From Lachnoclostridium sp. UBA1308 (GTDB taxonomy: Bacteria > Bacillota > Clostridia > Lachnospirales > Lachnospiraceae), in the NCBI GenBank assembly GCA_002307215.1, contig DBTU01000049.1, positions 53,779-117,778 of the forward strand: a stretch of 64,000 nt of DNA, given 5' to 3'. The notes under the pieces were generated by a model. It was given only the letters and a program-made list of their open reading frames with translations. It ran no database searches and had not been told where the DNA came from. This document shows positions 43,672 to 53,194 of this stretch, piece by piece (the first letter of the stretch is position 1; the number at the start of each line of letters is the position of its first letter). Position numbers and translations under genes: made by a program.

Positions 43672-44803
43672 TTGATTCACCATCCTCAAATGATTTTATT
43701 ATTCCACATGCAGATGGAGTCATTATCTCTTCAACCATGTCGTCCTGCACGTCTGGCATTACCTGATTTACAATATTGTTAAAGTAATGAATCTTACTTT
43801 CTGAATTAATTATTACAATACGACTATCCCCCAGTTTTGCCAACTTATCAATAGCAAGGCTTTTCCCAAAAATAACTAGTCTGAAAGATGGAATTGCCAA
43901 AGAATTTAGTATTACTCTGTTAATATGGTCATCGCCAAAACTATAACCAAAAGTGATTAACATACTGTTCTTCTTAAGTAAAGAATTTTCCATACTTCTA
44001 AACAAGTCAGAATATGGTGTCATTAATGTTGTTCGATCTTTAAGCGGTGTAGGATATATCATAACCGTTTCATCCTCACCAATGAAATCATAATTTGTTT
44101 CCCATATTTGCTCGTCTTTTTTTAACCAAGAAATAGAACCATGCAATTTGTACAGATTATAAAAACTCGGTACTCGTTCCCAAACATCTCTTGACAGATT
44201 CATATTTTCAACAAATGCATATTTATAACTAAGTGGATTAAACTGCCTATTGTATGTCCCAACAAATCCATTATTATATGGAAACCCCAAAGCATCTAGT
44301 GCCATTTCATTATATAGATCATAATTAGTTGTAAAAATATTAATTGGAGACTTTCTTCCTTTTCTAACTGTTTTTAAATAAAAATCACGAAATAACTCTA
44401 ATACCTTTTCCCCAGACAAACCTGCTTTTATTTGATTACGGATAAACTTTTGTAATAATTTAATATTATCATCAATACTAGGGTCAATTGTATTTATTTG
44501 ATTAGCAACTTGTACTGCCCCCATCACTTCAAGCATTTTTTCGAGATTGTGCTCAAAATCACCTTTTACCTTTTTCCCAGCCACTTCAAAATCAGGATTA
44601 TCCTCAAAAAATTGATTGTACAACGCAGCCATTCCAGGTATGCCCATTTCTATGCCATCTTCAATATAACTTGAACATCCAGCACCAAATAGAAAATTCA
44701 AATTGTCAATTTGTAAATACTGAGCCATTTCCTTTTTAAGAAATTCAATACTCACCTTATTTTCTGTCTTACATTTCGTATATGATATAGATTTTTCTCC
44801 CAT
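43664..44803 (-). CDS. SIR2-like NADase of a SIR2-HerA defence system
   Basis: 379 residues from ATG 44803. The SIR2 motifs LNFLFGAGCSSYIEDG (nucleotide loop), NIFTTNYDLYNEMAL, YKLHGSISW (catalytic His) and LITFGYSFGDDHIN are present. In defence systems such domains deplete NAD+ on infection and stop the cell. Overlaps HerA by 8 bases. The upstream neighbour is a SieB-like gene 55 bases away. Confidence 0.9.
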   Translation of the reverse strand: MGEKSISYTKCKTENKVSIEFLKKEMAQYLQIDNLNFLFGAGCSSYIEDGIEMGIPGMAALYNQFFEDNPDFEVAGKKVKGDFEHNLEKMLEVMGAVQVANQINTIDPSIDDNIKLLQKFIRNQIKAGLSGEKVLELFRDFYLKTVRKGRKSPINIFTTNYDLYNEMALDALGFPYNNGFVGTYNRQFNPLSYKYAFVENMNLSRDVWERVPSFYNLYKLHGSISWLKKDEQIWETNYDFIGEDETVMIYPTPLKDRTTLMTPYSDLFRSMENSLLKKNSMLITFGYSFGDDHINRVILNSLAIPSFRLVIFGKSLAIDKLAKLGDSRIVIINSESKIHYFNNIVNQVMPDVQDDMVEEIMTPSACGIIKSFEDGESNE

Positions 44804-44857
44804 AAGACCACCACTCTCCACTATATTAGTAAATATATTGATCAGGATAATATACCC

Positions 44858-45466
44858 TTAATTATTGATTTCCTTATTAATAAAATCATTCCACTGACTA
44901 GAATTATTCAAATGTCCTCTTTCTTTTGCAAGCTGCTCATCAGCCGCCTGCTTAAAAATCATTTCCAAATTACTATCTTTTTGTAATTCTTCAATAACCC
45001 ATGGTTGTAACATATATGGAAAAACAGCATTATTAAGATCCTCTATAAAATATTGTGTTGTAGCTTTTCCTATCACAAGATTATGCTCAAGAACATTTAC
45101 AGCACCATCGTGCAAGGGAAGTTCCCCAGTATGATTATCTTCTGAATATAAATAGTAAACTATTGCTTTTTTGTATATATCTAGATTTCTCAATCTTTTG
45201 TTTCCTTCTGCTATAAATTTTTTTCTTGCATGTTTCCCCGTATAATACTTATAAATACTAAGAACCAAGCTTACAGACAAGATAGAAAAAGAGATCAAAA
45301 AAACTAGTCCGATTATAAATCCATATTTATCTCTAAAATCTGATAAGTACATTTTACCAACAAAAAAATCTGGTAGAAAAATTATAAGTCCAGAAGACAT
45401 TGCTAATGCCGCCATGATCTTTGTCGGTAGCTTTAAAAAATCTACAAAATTCAAATCAAACTTCAT
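44858..45466 (-). CDS. SieB-like superinfection-exclusion membrane protein
   Basis: 202 residues with two membrane helices (about 15-33 and 48-70), then a soluble domain. The N-terminus FVDFLKLPTKIMAALAMSSGLIIFLPDF...FRDKYGFIIGLVFLISFSIL fits the SieB family, named for phage superinfection exclusion. GGGGTGAGGTGAG precedes the ATG. It sits between HsdR and SIR2 with 27- and 54-base gaps, so it is part of the defence operon; it may be a third component of the SIR2-HerA system or an independent unit. Confidence 0.75.
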   Translation of the reverse strand: MKFDLNFVDFLKLPTKIMAALAMSSGLIIFLPDFFVGKMYLSDFRDKYGFIIGLVFLISFSILSVSLVLSIYKYYTGKHARKKFIAEGNKRLRNLDIYKKAIVYYLYSEDNHTGELPLHDGAVNVLEHNLVIGKATTQYFIEDLNNAVFPYMLQPWVIEELQKDSNLEMIFKQAADEQLAKERGHLNNSSQWNDFINKEINN

Positions 45467-45493
45467 ATCTCACCTCACCCCTAGCCTTTAATT

Positions 45494-48400
45494 TTAGTTG
45501 CCATAATCATGTGGTTCTTCAGCCACCATATCAAATTTATGATCATGCATCGAATATATTAAAGCTTTGTTTCCCTCACGACTTAAATATCTATCTAATT
45601 CTGTATTATCCGTCCACATCTCACACTGTCTCATAACAATGGCAATAGCATCTTCCATACCTTCTGGTGGATATCTGTGAATTTTCAGCAATCTTTTTAT
45701 CATTTTTCGCATACCAGCGCGCGCTGTTTCTTTTTTCTGCCAGTCAATCGTTCTATTTTTCCGAAGCATTTCTGCCAACTCTTTAGTTATTGCAACTAAC
45801 TCATCATTTTCATAGAAATCCTTAATTGCTTCCGGTCTAGTCAATGCATCATAAAAAGCCAACTCCTCTGCTGAGAGTCCAAGGTTTTCACCTTCCTTAG
45901 CTGCATTTGTTATAGACATTGCCAATTGAAGCAGTTCTTCTATTACTTCTTCATTGGTCTTCATTCCATTTAGATAAGCATTAACTGAACGCTGTAAAAT
46001 GGCTGAAAATTGCTCTGATTTTACCACATTAGTTCGTTGGTATATGCGAACTTGCTCTGCAATCAATTTCTTTAATAACTCTAACGCCAGATTTTTTTCT
46101 TTCATTTTGGATATTTCCTCAAGAAACTCTGGGTCAAATAATGAAAATTCTTTTTTCACATCACTGAATAAATTAATGACACCATCACTTTTTATACTTT
46201 GTTTAAGGAGATTATTAATCCTTTCATTAATTTCCGGCAAGGAAATTTTCTTACCTCCACCCTGTTCAGATAATCGGACAACTAAAGTTCTAACCGATTC
46301 AAAAAATGCCGCTTCAAATCTATCATCTTTACCAACCAAACTGCTACAAAGAGAAAGTGATTGCTTTAACATTAATGCTTCTCTTATGAAATCCATCTTC
46401 CAGTCTTCATTCTCACGACCAATAATAAAGTTCACCGCTCCACTAATGGTTCTTGCTCTTTCAAGATCAGTTCCATCAATAAATCTGGAGTAATCATAAT
46501 GGTGAAACATATCTCTGCAAATTGACAATTTTTCTAAGAACTTCGGATAAGCTGCTTTGCTGATGTCTGTATTTTCATAGTTTTTCTTATCTCGATTGGT
46601 ATAATCGTTCATTGCCTGCTTCAGTGCTGATGCAATCCCAACATAATCAACCACTAAGCCACCTTCTTTATTTTGAAATACACGATTTACCCTTGCAATC
46701 GCCTGCATCAGATTATGTCCTGCCATTGGTTTATAAACATACATTGTGGCAAGGGATGGTACATCAAATCCAGTAAGCCACATATCTACAACAATTGCTA
46801 TCTTTAGTGAATCTTCATTATCTTTAAATTTTCTTGCCAATTCATCTTTTTTAGTCTTATTACCAATAATCTCTCTCCAGTCTTCTGGATCATTATTACC
46901 GGAGGTCATAACTACTGCAATTTTTTCATTCCAATTTGGTCTAAGTTCTAGTATCTTGCGGTAAATTTTCATTGCAATCGGGCGTGAATATGCCACTATC
47001 ATTGCTTTACCTGTCAATTCATTTTCTCGATAATTTTCATAATGTTCCAGGATATCAGACACCAAGGAGTTGATTGTCTGGTCAGCACCTAAGATGGCAT
47101 CCATTTTCCCTAGTTCATGTTTACTCTTTTCTATAGTATTGGTATCTGCGGCATCTGCCATAAGATCATATTCACTGTCAATTAACTTCAATACTTTCTC
47201 ATCCAAATTCAGTTTGATGACCCTACTTTCATAATAAACCGGTCTTGTAGCACCATCTTCTACAGCTTGAGTCATATCATAAATATCTATGTAATCACCA
47301 AAAACTTCTCTGGTGCTTCTATCTTTTGAAGATATTGGAGTTCCTGTAAAGCCAATATAAGTGGCATTTGGAAGACTATTTCGAATAATTCTAGCAGTTC
47401 CTATTACAACCTTGGCTTCTTCCTGTCCCGCCTCATTTTTTACCATCTTAATTTTTTCATCCATGCCATATTGTCCACGATGCGCTTCATCTGCCATAAC
47501 AACAATGTTTCGTCTATCCGATAAAGCATCGTCTGACTCTTCAAACTTCTGCATAGTAGTAAAAATAATTCCATTAGCCTGTCTACCTGCTAATAACTCT
47601 TTTAAATTTTCTCGGCTCTGTGCTTGTACTGGCGTCTGTCTCAAGAAATCCTGGCACTTTGCAAACTGTCCAAACAGCTGATCATCCAAATCGTTTCTGT
47701 CTGTGATAACAACAATAGTAGGACTATTTAATGCATCCTGTAATCTATGTGCATAAAATACCATAGATAATGATTTTCCAGATCCTTGGGTATGCCAAAA
47801 AACACCACCTTTTCCATCTGTTTCAGTAGCATGAACCGTTGATTTGATAGCTTTGTTTACAGCAAAATACTGATGATATCCTGCTAAAATTTTGACCCTA
47901 TTTTTTCCATCATTAGAGAAACAGGTGTAATTTTTTATAATGTCCAAGAATCTGTTTTTCTCAAACATTCCTTCGAAAAAGATATCAAACGCTGCATATT
48001 GAGTATTTTCATAGCTTCCATCTGTTGTTTTCCATTCCATAAAACGATCTTCGCCAGATGTAATCGTTCCTGCCTTTGTGGTAAGTTGATCACTCATAAC
48101 ACAAACCGCATTATAATTGAACAGGGAGGGAACTTCATGCATGTAGTTACGAAGCTGTCTATATGCTGATGATGCGTCAGTTTCCTCACGTGAAGGAGAT
48201 TTCAGTTCTATTAAAACTAATGGCAGACCGTTTACAAATAAAATTACATCTGGACGTTTCTCACTATTTTCTATATATGTCCATTGATTAACTACCTGAA
48301 ATGTATTTCTCTCAGTATTTGTATAGTCTATAAGATAAGCAATACTTGCACGCTCTTCCCCTTTTTCAAAATACTTTACCGGAATCCCATTTTGCAAATA

Positions 48401-48655
48401 GTCCATAAACGTTGTATTTTTCTGAACCATCTCCCCATTTTCAAAATTGCGTAGCTTAAAAAGTGCATCCGAAATAGCATCTTCCGGTAATTTCCGGTTG
48501 ATGCTCTGAAGACTACTTTCTAAAACTTCATCATATAGTGGACTATGATAATCTCTTACGATATCTGGTCCATACAGGTATTCATAACCCAATCCATCCG
48601 TCATGAGTTCTAAGACAGCATTCTCATAATCGGATTCTGTATAGCATTTTGCCAT
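45494..48655 (-). CDS. hsdR: Type I restriction enzyme R subunit (HsdR)
   Basis: 1053 residues. N-terminal PD-(D/E)xK nuclease with RPDVILFVNGLPLVLIELKSP, then a superfamily 2 helicase: Walker A HTQGSGKSLSMVF, DEAH in VVMADEAHRGQYG, SAT-like TGTPI, and motif VI region AIARVNRVF. The C-terminal part is the helical HsdR extension. AGGGGTGAAAC ribosome site before ATG. It translocates DNA and cleaves in the complex with HsdM and HsdS. It is separated from HsdS by the FRG gene. Confidence 0.96.
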   Translation of the reverse strand: MAKCYTESDYENAVLELMTDGLGYEYLYGPDIVRDYHSPLYDEVLESSLQSINRKLPEDAISDALFKLRNFENGEMVQKNTTFMDYLQNGIPVKYFEKGEERASIAYLIDYTNTERNTFQVVNQWTYIENSEKRPDVILFVNGLPLVLIELKSPSREETDASSAYRQLRNYMHEVPSLFNYNAVCVMSDQLTTKAGTITSGEDRFMEWKTTDGSYENTQYAAFDIFFEGMFEKNRFLDIIKNYTCFSNDGKNRVKILAGYHQYFAVNKAIKSTVHATETDGKGGVFWHTQGSGKSLSMVFYAHRLQDALNSPTIVVITDRNDLDDQLFGQFAKCQDFLRQTPVQAQSRENLKELLAGRQANGIIFTTMQKFEESDDALSDRRNIVVMADEAHRGQYGMDEKIKMVKNEAGQEEAKVVIGTARIIRNSLPNATYIGFTGTPISSKDRSTREVFGDYIDIYDMTQAVEDGATRPVYYESRVIKLNLDEKVLKLIDSEYDLMADAADTNTIEKSKHELGKMDAILGADQTINSLVSDILEHYENYRENELTGKAMIVAYSRPIAMKIYRKILELRPNWNEKIAVVMTSGNNDPEDWREIIGNKTKKDELARKFKDNEDSLKIAIVVDMWLTGFDVPSLATMYVYKPMAGHNLMQAIARVNRVFQNKEGGLVVDYVGIASALKQAMNDYTNRDKKNYENTDISKAAYPKFLEKLSICRDMFHHYDYSRFIDGTDLERARTISGAVNFIIGRENEDWKMDFIREALMLKQSLSLCSSLVGKDDRFEAAFFESVRTLVVRLSEQGGGKKISLPEINERINNLLKQSIKSDGVINLFSDVKKEFSLFDPEFLEEISKMKEKNLALELLKKLIAEQVRIYQRTNVVKSEQFSAILQRSVNAYLNGMKTNEEVIEELLQLAMSITNAAKEGENLGLSAEELAFYDALTRPEAIKDFYENDELVAITKELAEMLRKNRTIDWQKKETARAGMRKMIKRLLKIHRYPPEGMEDAIAIVMRQCEMWTDNTELDRYLSREGNKALIYSMHDHKFDMVAEEPHDYGN

Positions 48656-48673
48656 TGTTTCACCCCTCTTTAA

Positions 48674-49936
48674 CTATTCATGGTTCTTCAATAATTCTAA
48701 GGCGCAGTCTAATATTTGATTCGCCTGATGTTTTGCATCATTTTTAGATTTATGTAAATTAGATGCTATTAATTCAGCCCATTCTAGTCTTATTTTACTT
48801 AAAACCTGCTCCTTTTTATACCAATCAACAACAGAATTTTTTTCCAAAACATCCATAATTCCAATTATAAGTTCATCAGACAATCCATAAGCCTTTAATT
48901 TTTCATTAAAGACATCATCTAATATATTTTCTACACTATTTTCATCAATGTCCTCAAATACTCTTTTTATATCAGTTTCCAGATTATTTAATTTAACAAA
49001 ATATGCCACCTCTCTAGCATACTGAGAATTATAATGCTTTATATAGCTTAATTGATGTTCCAATTCTGGAAATAATGTTGACTCATTAATATTATAAAAA
49101 TCTAGCTCTTTTAATAAGTCTTCTTTATCTTCTTCGTTAATAACAAATTGTGTTACGTCAAATTCTTCTCTTAAATTCTGTTTAGCTTTTGTTATCAAAC
49201 TTTTCTTTTTATCATGATCCACACTAACAAAAAAAGATCCAGGAAGCAGAAAGGCCCCACTTTGCTTTATTAATCTCTCGTTACTAAAATCTGGAGATAC
49301 AAAATGATTTTTTTGAATTATTTGTAGAAATTTTTCAAATTCTTCATTCTGATATGATTCCGACTTACTCTTATCAATAATTCGTTCTGAATATAACTTT
49401 CTGCAAATGCTCATCAGATCATTTTCCTTATATAAGTCCATTTTTGTTAATGCTGAAATTATTCTCACATATGTATCATCTGGTGTTGTTGTATATGTTT
49501 GTCGAAAAAGAACTATACCTTTTTTCTCTTCAAACTCTTGGTTCGAATCAGTACATATCTGAATAGAGTCATTTTCCTTACACTTTTGACAAGCAAAAAA
49601 CAACGCTACTAATGGATTAGTCGTTACATCCAAAAGTCTTGTACACATACCATAATGTTGTAATTTTGTAAGGATTTCAAATGTATCCGTCATATTTTTG
49701 AATTCAAACGGATTTCGCTGTAATGATTTTTGTATGAGTAAATGTTCAATACTTATCATATTTTTTCTAAATATACTGGGTTCAACTGGCCATGATGAAT
49801 CTTCCTGGCCACGAAAAAACATTTGGACTGAACTATTACTAAACTCACTTTTATTGCGAATATCCTTTATGTAATTTAAATATGCCGAAACATCTTTTAT
49901 TTCTATTGATATATACTCTTCAGTAAATTCTTCCAA
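48674..49936 (-). CDS. FRG-domain protein in the restriction operon
   Basis: 420 residues. The N-terminal half contains the FRG signature MFFRGQEDSSWPVEPSIFR and LTKLQHYGMCTRLLDVTTNPLVALFFAC. The C-terminal half is helical and charged. FRG proteins often occur in defence loci, but no defined activity is established that I can rely on. The start is TTG at 49936 with GGAGGTAAGAAA before it. Gaps to HsdS and HsdR are 37 and 18 bases, so it is cotranscribed. Confidence 0.85.
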   Translation of the reverse strand: MEEFTEEYISIEIKDVSAYLNYIKDIRNKSEFSNSSVQMFFRGQEDSSWPVEPSIFRKNMISIEHLLIQKSLQRNPFEFKNMTDTFEILTKLQHYGMCTRLLDVTTNPLVALFFACQKCKENDSIQICTDSNQEFEEKKGIVLFRQTYTTTPDDTYVRIISALTKMDLYKENDLMSICRKLYSERIIDKSKSESYQNEEFEKFLQIIQKNHFVSPDFSNERLIKQSGAFLLPGSFFVSVDHDKKKSLITKAKQNLREEFDVTQFVINEEDKEDLLKELDFYNINESTLFPELEHQLSYIKHYNSQYAREVAYFVKLNNLETDIKRVFEDIDENSVENILDDVFNEKLKAYGLSDELIIGIMDVLEKNSVVDWYKKEQVLSKIRLEWAELIASNLHKSKNDAKHQANQILDCALELLKNHE

Positions 49937-49973
49937 TTTCTTACCTCCATAATATAAACATTAATTTATAAAC

Positions 49974-51161
49974 TTAAATGTCAATGTCAGAGACATCCAA
50001 TTCTCTGGACATTAATTTAGCCAACAGAGAATCCCTTAACATAGCTAAAATAGCACTTTCATACTCAAGATGTTCTTGCTGATTAAAAATTGCAGTGCAA
50101 AAATGTGTAAAGTGTTTTAGTGTTTCATTATCAGGAATTTGTGCAGGAACAGATTTCATCACACCACCTGATATTTCCTTGAAAGTCGATCCAGAAGCCA
50201 TATTCTCGATTATTTGCAAATTGTGTTTTAAAAAATAATAGACAAATGCTGTTCCGATATGATCATGCGGAACAACTGACTTGAATCCCTGATTAGTCGT
50301 CACCTCTCCATTAGCTATTGCTATATAGCCAATTGGTGCACGAGAACTAAAAAGAACTGTACCTTTTGGCATTATCATCGCACTACTGTTTTTTAGCCCA
50401 AGCTCAGTAATATCATTTTCCCCTCTAGTGATAAACTTTGACTTGTTATTAGACAAATCTTTTGGGGTTATCCATGCTATTCCTTTACTACTGTAGTATT
50501 CAGGTTTTGACTTTGATGGTGTACTACCACCAATAACGGTTCCAATGTCTAAAATTGTACCCATTGGCCACTCTGGGCTTGAATTTTCAATAAAAAGGTA
50601 TTGAAACATAGCTTGAGCTTGCTGCTCTAAATTATCGTTCATCTCATTATTACAGTCTATTTTATTATCAATTGCTCTTAAAATTGAAGATATTTTCTTC
50701 TGTACATCAATTGGAGGCAATAAAAATTCATAATCTCTCATAAGTTTCAATGATACATTTTTTATAGTTGTACCCGTTGCATTAAGTTGTATGTAATTTT
50801 GAAAACTTTTGTTTGTAACTACATATTGTATAAAATCCTTATCGTTTTCAAGGTTTACATTAAAGTAACATGCGCTTTTACCTAATATTATTTTTTCTCC
50901 GTTGTAAGCGCCAATATTTCCTATTGTTCCATTAATAGACACAAATAAAGTTCTATCATTTAAGTCTTTTTTATATTTTAAATACTCTTCAAATGAAACT
51001 CTTTTTGTATCCTCTTTAATGACTATTTTTCCATCTTTAAGATTGTTACCATTAATAAAATAGTACTCGCCATTTTCATCATATTGAGGAGTACCATGTA
51101 GTCCATCCCCTATAATCGAGGTTATTTCAGATAATTTCACAGTAATCCACTCAGATTTCAT
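49974..51161 (-). CDS. hsdS: Type I restriction specificity subunit (HsdS)
   Basis: 395 residues with two target-recognition domains (WITVKLSEITSIIGDGLHGTPQYDENG; WPMGTILDIGTVIGGSTPSKSKPEYY) each followed by a conserved helix (LPPIDVQKKISSILRAIDNKIDCNNEMNDN; IFNQQEHLEYESAILAMLRDSLL). These determine a bipartite recognition site. It overlaps the HsdM stop by 11 bases. The second TRD ends in ISGGVMKSVPAQIP. Specificity cannot be read from sequence. Confidence 0.95.
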   Translation of the reverse strand: MKSEWITVKLSEITSIIGDGLHGTPQYDENGEYYFINGNNLKDGKIVIKEDTKRVSFEEYLKYKKDLNDRTLFVSINGTIGNIGAYNGEKIILGKSACYFNVNLENDKDFIQYVVTNKSFQNYIQLNATGTTIKNVSLKLMRDYEFLLPPIDVQKKISSILRAIDNKIDCNNEMNDNLEQQAQAMFQYLFIENSSPEWPMGTILDIGTVIGGSTPSKSKPEYYSSKGIAWITPKDLSNNKSKFITRGENDITELGLKNSSAMIMPKGTVLFSSRAPIGYIAIANGEVTTNQGFKSVVPHDHIGTAFVYYFLKHNLQIIENMASGSTFKEISGGVMKSVPAQIPDNETLKHFTHFCTAIFNQQEHLEYESAILAMLRDSLLAKLMSRELDVSDIDI

Positions 51162-52677
51162 ACCCTATCGCCCCCAATTTCTGTTTAATATCTTCCTGTA
51201 GCTCTGACGATTTTTTAAATAAGTCCGAAAGTTCTGTTGTTAACTGCAACATCTTTTTATCAAATGATACTCCATCATTTTCTTGCTCTTCGAACCCAAC
51301 ATATCTTCCTGGTGTCAGAAAATAATCTTGCTTAGAAATATCCTCTATTGATGCCACCGCACAAAATCCTTTAACTTCTTCTAGATTCCCAGATACAAAG
51401 GCATGATACGTGTCAGCAATTTTCTTGATATCATTATCATCTTCTAATCCATCAGTCAATTCTCTTGTTTTTTTAGAAACCATCCTTCCCATTCTACTTG
51501 CATCTATAAAAAGCGTATTCCCTTTTTGTTTTTTATTTTTACTCAAAAACCATAAAGATACCGAGATCTGTGTTGTATAAAATAATTGAGTTGGCATAGC
51601 AACGATGCAATCTACGAGATCTGCTTCAATTATATTTTTACGAATTTCACCTTCTCCACCAGACTGCGAAGATAAGGAACCATTTGCCAAAACCATACCA
51701 ATTTTTCCATTTGGTGCAAGGTGATGAATCATATGTTGAAGCCATGCAAAATTTGCATTTCCTGCTGGTGGCATTCCATATTTCCATCTAACATCGTCTT
51801 GTAATTTATCCGCTCCCCAGTCCGATAAGTTAAAAGGTGGATTAGCCATAACAAAGTCTGCTTTTAATGTTGGATGGCAATCATTAAAAAATGTGTCCGC
51901 ATTAAATTTTCCCAAATCAGCTTCTATACCACGAATTGCCAGATTCATTTGTGCTAATTTCCATGTAGTAGGATTAGAGTCTTGACCATATACTGCAATA
52001 TCATTTATGTTTCCACTATGGTTTTCAATAAATTTTGCTGATTGCACGAACATACCGCCAGATCCACAAGCTGGATCGTACACTCTTCCTTTATAAGGTT
52101 CTAATACTTCGACAAGAGTCTTTACCACACAGGCTGGTGTAAAAAATTCTCCTGCTAATTTTCCTTCTTGTTCTGCAAATTTTGACAAACAGTATTCATA
52201 GGTTCTTCCAAGAATATCTCTATGATTTCCATGTCCTGCCATTTGAATATTATTTGTAAATAAATCTACAACATCACCCAATCTTCGCTTATCAAGTTCT
52301 GGTCTTGCAAAATTTTTAGGCAAAATGTCCTTTAATCTTTTGTTCTCTTTTTCAATGCTACGCATCGCATCATCTATGATTGTTCCTATTTCAAGTGTGT
52401 GTGCATTTTCTGCAATAACACTCCATCTTGCAGATGGTGGAACAAAGAAAATTCCTTCTGATGTATATTCATCGATATCTTCTTCAAACCCATCACCCTC
52501 TTCTACGAGCGCATTATACTTCTCTTCGAATCTGTCAGATATATATTTCAGAAATATCAATCCTAAAACTACTTGTTTATATTCTGCCGCATCTAGGTTA
52601 CCTCTTAAAATACATGCTGCATCCCATATTTCTTTTTCAAACCCTATCTCTGCGGTATTATTCTTATTCTGTGCCAT
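51151..52677 (-). CDS. hsdM: Type I restriction modification methylase (HsdM)
   Basis: 508 residues. SAM motif VYDPACGSGGMFVQS and catalytic NPPF in DFVMANPPFNLSDWG are clear. The N-terminal HsdM domain begins ENEIGFEKEIWDAACILRGNLDAAEYKQVVLGLIFLKYIS in outline. It overlaps the XRE gene at its start and HsdS at its end. N6-adenine methylation of the host sites is expected. Confidence 0.96.
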   Translation of the reverse strand: MAQNKNNTAEIGFEKEIWDAACILRGNLDAAEYKQVVLGLIFLKYISDRFEEKYNALVEEGDGFEEDIDEYTSEGIFFVPPSARWSVIAENAHTLEIGTIIDDAMRSIEKENKRLKDILPKNFARPELDKRRLGDVVDLFTNNIQMAGHGNHRDILGRTYEYCLSKFAEQEGKLAGEFFTPACVVKTLVEVLEPYKGRVYDPACGSGGMFVQSAKFIENHSGNINDIAVYGQDSNPTTWKLAQMNLAIRGIEADLGKFNADTFFNDCHPTLKADFVMANPPFNLSDWGADKLQDDVRWKYGMPPAGNANFAWLQHMIHHLAPNGKIGMVLANGSLSSQSGGEGEIRKNIIEADLVDCIVAMPTQLFYTTQISVSLWFLSKNKKQKGNTLFIDASRMGRMVSKKTRELTDGLEDDNDIKKIADTYHAFVSGNLEEVKGFCAVASIEDISKQDYFLTPGRYVGFEEQENDGVSFDKKMLQLTTELSDLFKKSSELQEDIKQKLGAIGYEI

Positions 52678-52903
52678 TATCTATTTCCTCCTCAATAATT
52701 GCTTCTGGTACAATTTCTACGATATCACCAATATCGCAATGTAATGAACTACAAATCTTTGATAATACATCAAGATTCACATTTTCATTTTTACCCATCT
52801 TGGTAATGGTAGCTTTGCTTATCTTTGTTTTTTCTCTCAAATCTTGCTTATTCATTTCTTTATCAATAAGTAATTTCCAAAGTTTTTTATAGCTTACTGC
52901 CAT
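52664..52903 (-). CDS. XRE-family small DNA-binding regulator
   Basis: 79 residues from ATG 52903 (GGAGACAAAAC upstream). MNKQDLREKTKISKATITKMGKNENVNLDVLSKICSSLHCDIGDIVEIV is a Cro/C1-type helix-turn-helix. It is the first gene of the defence operon and overlaps hsdM by 14 bases, so it likely controls expression of the restriction genes. Confidence 0.9.
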   Translation of the reverse strand: MAVSYKKLWKLLIDKEMNKQDLREKTKISKATITKMGKNENVNLDVLSKICSSLHCDIGDIVEIVPEAIIEEEIDNGTE

Positions 52904-53120
52904 TGTTTTGTCTCCATATTTCATAGAATATTAATTAATAGTTTATTACTGGGCTTATTTTGAGATTTTTAATTATCAGAATAAGCCCTCAATATTCAGA
53001 TTATATCATGTTAAAAACTTGATTACAATCTTTAGGACTGCATTTATAGGACTAATTCCTTTGAGTAGAATAGTTTTAGGCCGCTTTTCTATCGTAAAAC
53101 TTATCCCCTAACCGTAAAGT

Positions 53121-53171
53121 GAAAAACTAAATTCCATACTTTTTCCAGTTGAAACTGGAATTTAGTTTTTC
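53121..53171. terminator. Perfect 16-bp hairpin after the relaxase gene
   Basis: Arms 53121-53136 and 53156-53171 are exact complements, the loop is 19 bases, and T-rich ends flank it. A 12-base direct repeat, CTTATCCCCTAA, lies on both sides (about 53099-53110 and 53179-53190). It should end the mobilisation operon, or mark a mini-insertion. Confidence 0.6.
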
Positions 53172-53194
53172 ATTTAACCCTTATCCCCTAAAAC

